Of a stretch of 5,671 nucleotides of DNA, positions 4,662-5,671 are shown in pieces; the first letter of the stretch is position 1; each line of letters opens with the position of its first letter. Position numbers and translations under genes: made by a program. The notes under the pieces were generated by a model, which ran no database searches, was not told the DNA's origin, and saw only the letters and a list, made by a program, of their open reading frames with translations. The stretch is from Betaproteobacteria bacterium. Lineage in GTDB: Bacteria > Pseudomonadota > Gammaproteobacteria > Burkholderiales > Casimicrobiaceae. The stretch covers positions 1-5,671 of the forward strand of contig PLYG01000531.1 in the NCBI GenBank assembly GCA_003153335.1. Reading direction: 5' to 3'.

Positions 4662-5671
4662 TTATCCGTCGCGCTTCGGCAGCCACACGGTAAACGTCGA
4701 GCCCATGCCCGCTTCGCTTTGCAGGGATATCCTGCCCCCATGGAGTTCCACCAGCGCCTTGGTCAGCGCCAGTCCCAGCCCCGTGCCTTCGAACCTTGCC
4801 TCGCCGGACGAGTGTATCTGATGAAACTCGGCGAAGACCTTGGCTAAATCTTCCTTGGCGATGCCGATTCCGGTGTCGGCGACGGCGAGGGTGAGGCCCG
4901 TCTCATCCTGCGCAGCAGTGACAGTGACACGTCCGCCCGGTTTGGTGAATTTGACCGCGTTGGTGACAAGGTTGAGCACGATCTGCTTGAGCTTCCGCTC
5001 ATCGGCCACAACCGGCGCCATAACGGGCTGCACCACCAATTCCACCTTGAGCTTACCCTGCTGCGCCCGGTCGCGAATCAGTATGAGTACGTTGCTCAAC
5101 ACGGCGGCAACGTCGAACGCAGCAATGTCCAGTTCCATCCGGCCCGCCTCGACCTTGGACAAATCCAGGATGTCGTTGATCAGCGAGAGCAAATGCAATC
5201 CGGATGAATGAATGTCAGCCGCGTATTCCGCCTGCTTGGGATTCAGCTTGCCGAACATCTCCTCTTTCATCACTTCCGAAAAGCCGATGATCGCATTCAG
5301 AGGCGTGCGCAATTCATGCGACATGTTGGCCAGAAACTCCCGTTTGTGCCGGTTGGCCAGTTCGAGTTGCGCCGTCTTTTCCGCAACCTTGCGCTCCAGG
5401 CCGGCGGTATAGTCAGCAAGCTGCTCCGCCATCCGGTTGAATTCGTTGGCCAGCACTTCGATCTCGTCTCCTGTCTTGACTTCGAGCCTTGCGGAGAGGT
5501 CGCCGGCGCCGATGCGTGCAGCGCCCTGCTTCAACGCGAGTATCGGACGCGTCAACGTACGGGCGAGAAACCGGCTGCCCAGGAAGGCCAGCAACAGGCC
5601 GACGATGAGCAAGGCGAGCGTGCGGTACAGTGTCCCGAATACCGTCGCCATGGCTTCGGCGGAAGGCTGCT
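4662..5671 (-). CDS. Membrane sensor histidine kinase (HAMP-HisKA-HATPase), 5' end missing at the right window edge
   Basis: Counting from an internal ATG at 5651, residues 8-27 form a hydrophobic membrane helix, followed by a HAMP domain (about 28-80, with LTRPILAL and GDLSARL), a coiled segment, then HisKA with FLANMSHELRTPLNAIIGFS; H112 (codon 5316-5318) is the phosphorylation site. The ATPase domain shows the N box (LNLVTNAVKFT, N227 and N231), G1 (DTGIGI), F box (FAEFHQI) and G2 (GTGLGLAL), ending in TFTVWLPK. The frame stays open upstream of 5651 to the edge, and a HAMP right after one membrane helix implies a first helix and a periplasmic sensor outside the window. So 5651 is probably not the true start. 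The kinase is the first visible gene of the operon and presumably phosphorylates both downstream receivers. The signal it senses is unknown. Confidence 0.93.
   Translation of the reverse strand, partial: QPSAEAMATVFGTLYRTLALLIVGLLLAFLGSRFLARTLTRPILALKQGAARIGAGDLSARLEVKTGDEIEVLANEFNRMAEQLADYTAGLERKVAEKTAQLELANRHKREFLANMSHELRTPLNAIIGFSEVMKEEMFGKLNPKQAEYAADIHSSGLHLLSLINDILDLSKVEAGRMELDIAAFDVAAVLSNVLILIRDRAQQGKLKVELVVQPVMAPVVADERKLKQIVLNLVTNAVKFTKPGGRVTVTAAQDETGLTLAVADTGIGIAKEDLAKVFAEFHQIHSSGEARFEGTGLGLALTKALVELHGGRISLQSEAGMGSTFTVWLPKRDG

Noticed and set aside
1..5671. CRISPR array, tRNA or rRNA genes
   Set aside because: No regularly spaced repeat series is present (the 26-bp repeat occurs only twice, 2.4 kb apart), and I saw no tRNA-like cloverleaf or rRNA segment.

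Overview
All the genes I can support lie on the minus strand, so in transcription order the window reads from high to low coordinates. The sequence is GC-rich, with Shine-Dalgarno-type ribosome sites and domain families typical of Gram-negative, probably proteobacterial (perhaps betaproteobacterial) genomes. That placement is an impression from style, because no rRNA or other marker gene is present.

Right half (3120-5671): a compact signalling operon. A membrane histidine kinase (HAMP, HisKA, HATPase), whose N-terminal sensor lies beyond the right edge, is followed after 12 nt by a DivK/CheY-like single-domain response regulator. After 39 nt comes a response regulator fused to a class III nucleotide cyclase. 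The likely logic is one sensor kinase feeding two receivers, with a cyclic nucleotide as output. The cyclase keeps its metal-binding and transition-state residues but has non-canonical residues at the base-selecting positions. A strong imperfect hairpin follows the cyclase stop codon.

Left half (1-3119): an accessory-looking peptidase locus. It contains a 493-aa cytosolic thermolysin-like (gluzincin) zinc peptidase, a 97-aa basic small protein, a 59-aa small ORF joined to it by an ATGA overlap, and the first 153 codons of a papain-like (C1) cysteine peptidase that runs off the left edge. None of these has a visible signal peptide, and three of the four begin M-[V/A]-K-K.

The most striking non-coding signal is a perfect 26-bp direct repeat, with weaker similarity extending to about 48 bp. 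It occurs once upstream of each peptidase gene, in the same orientation, 2,446 bp apart. It could be a shared regulatory element that co-controls both peptidases, or a relic of mobile-element ends. The sequence alone does not decide between these. The combination of two unrelated peptidase folds, two small proteins and a shared upstream repeat is the best candidate here for an undescribed system.
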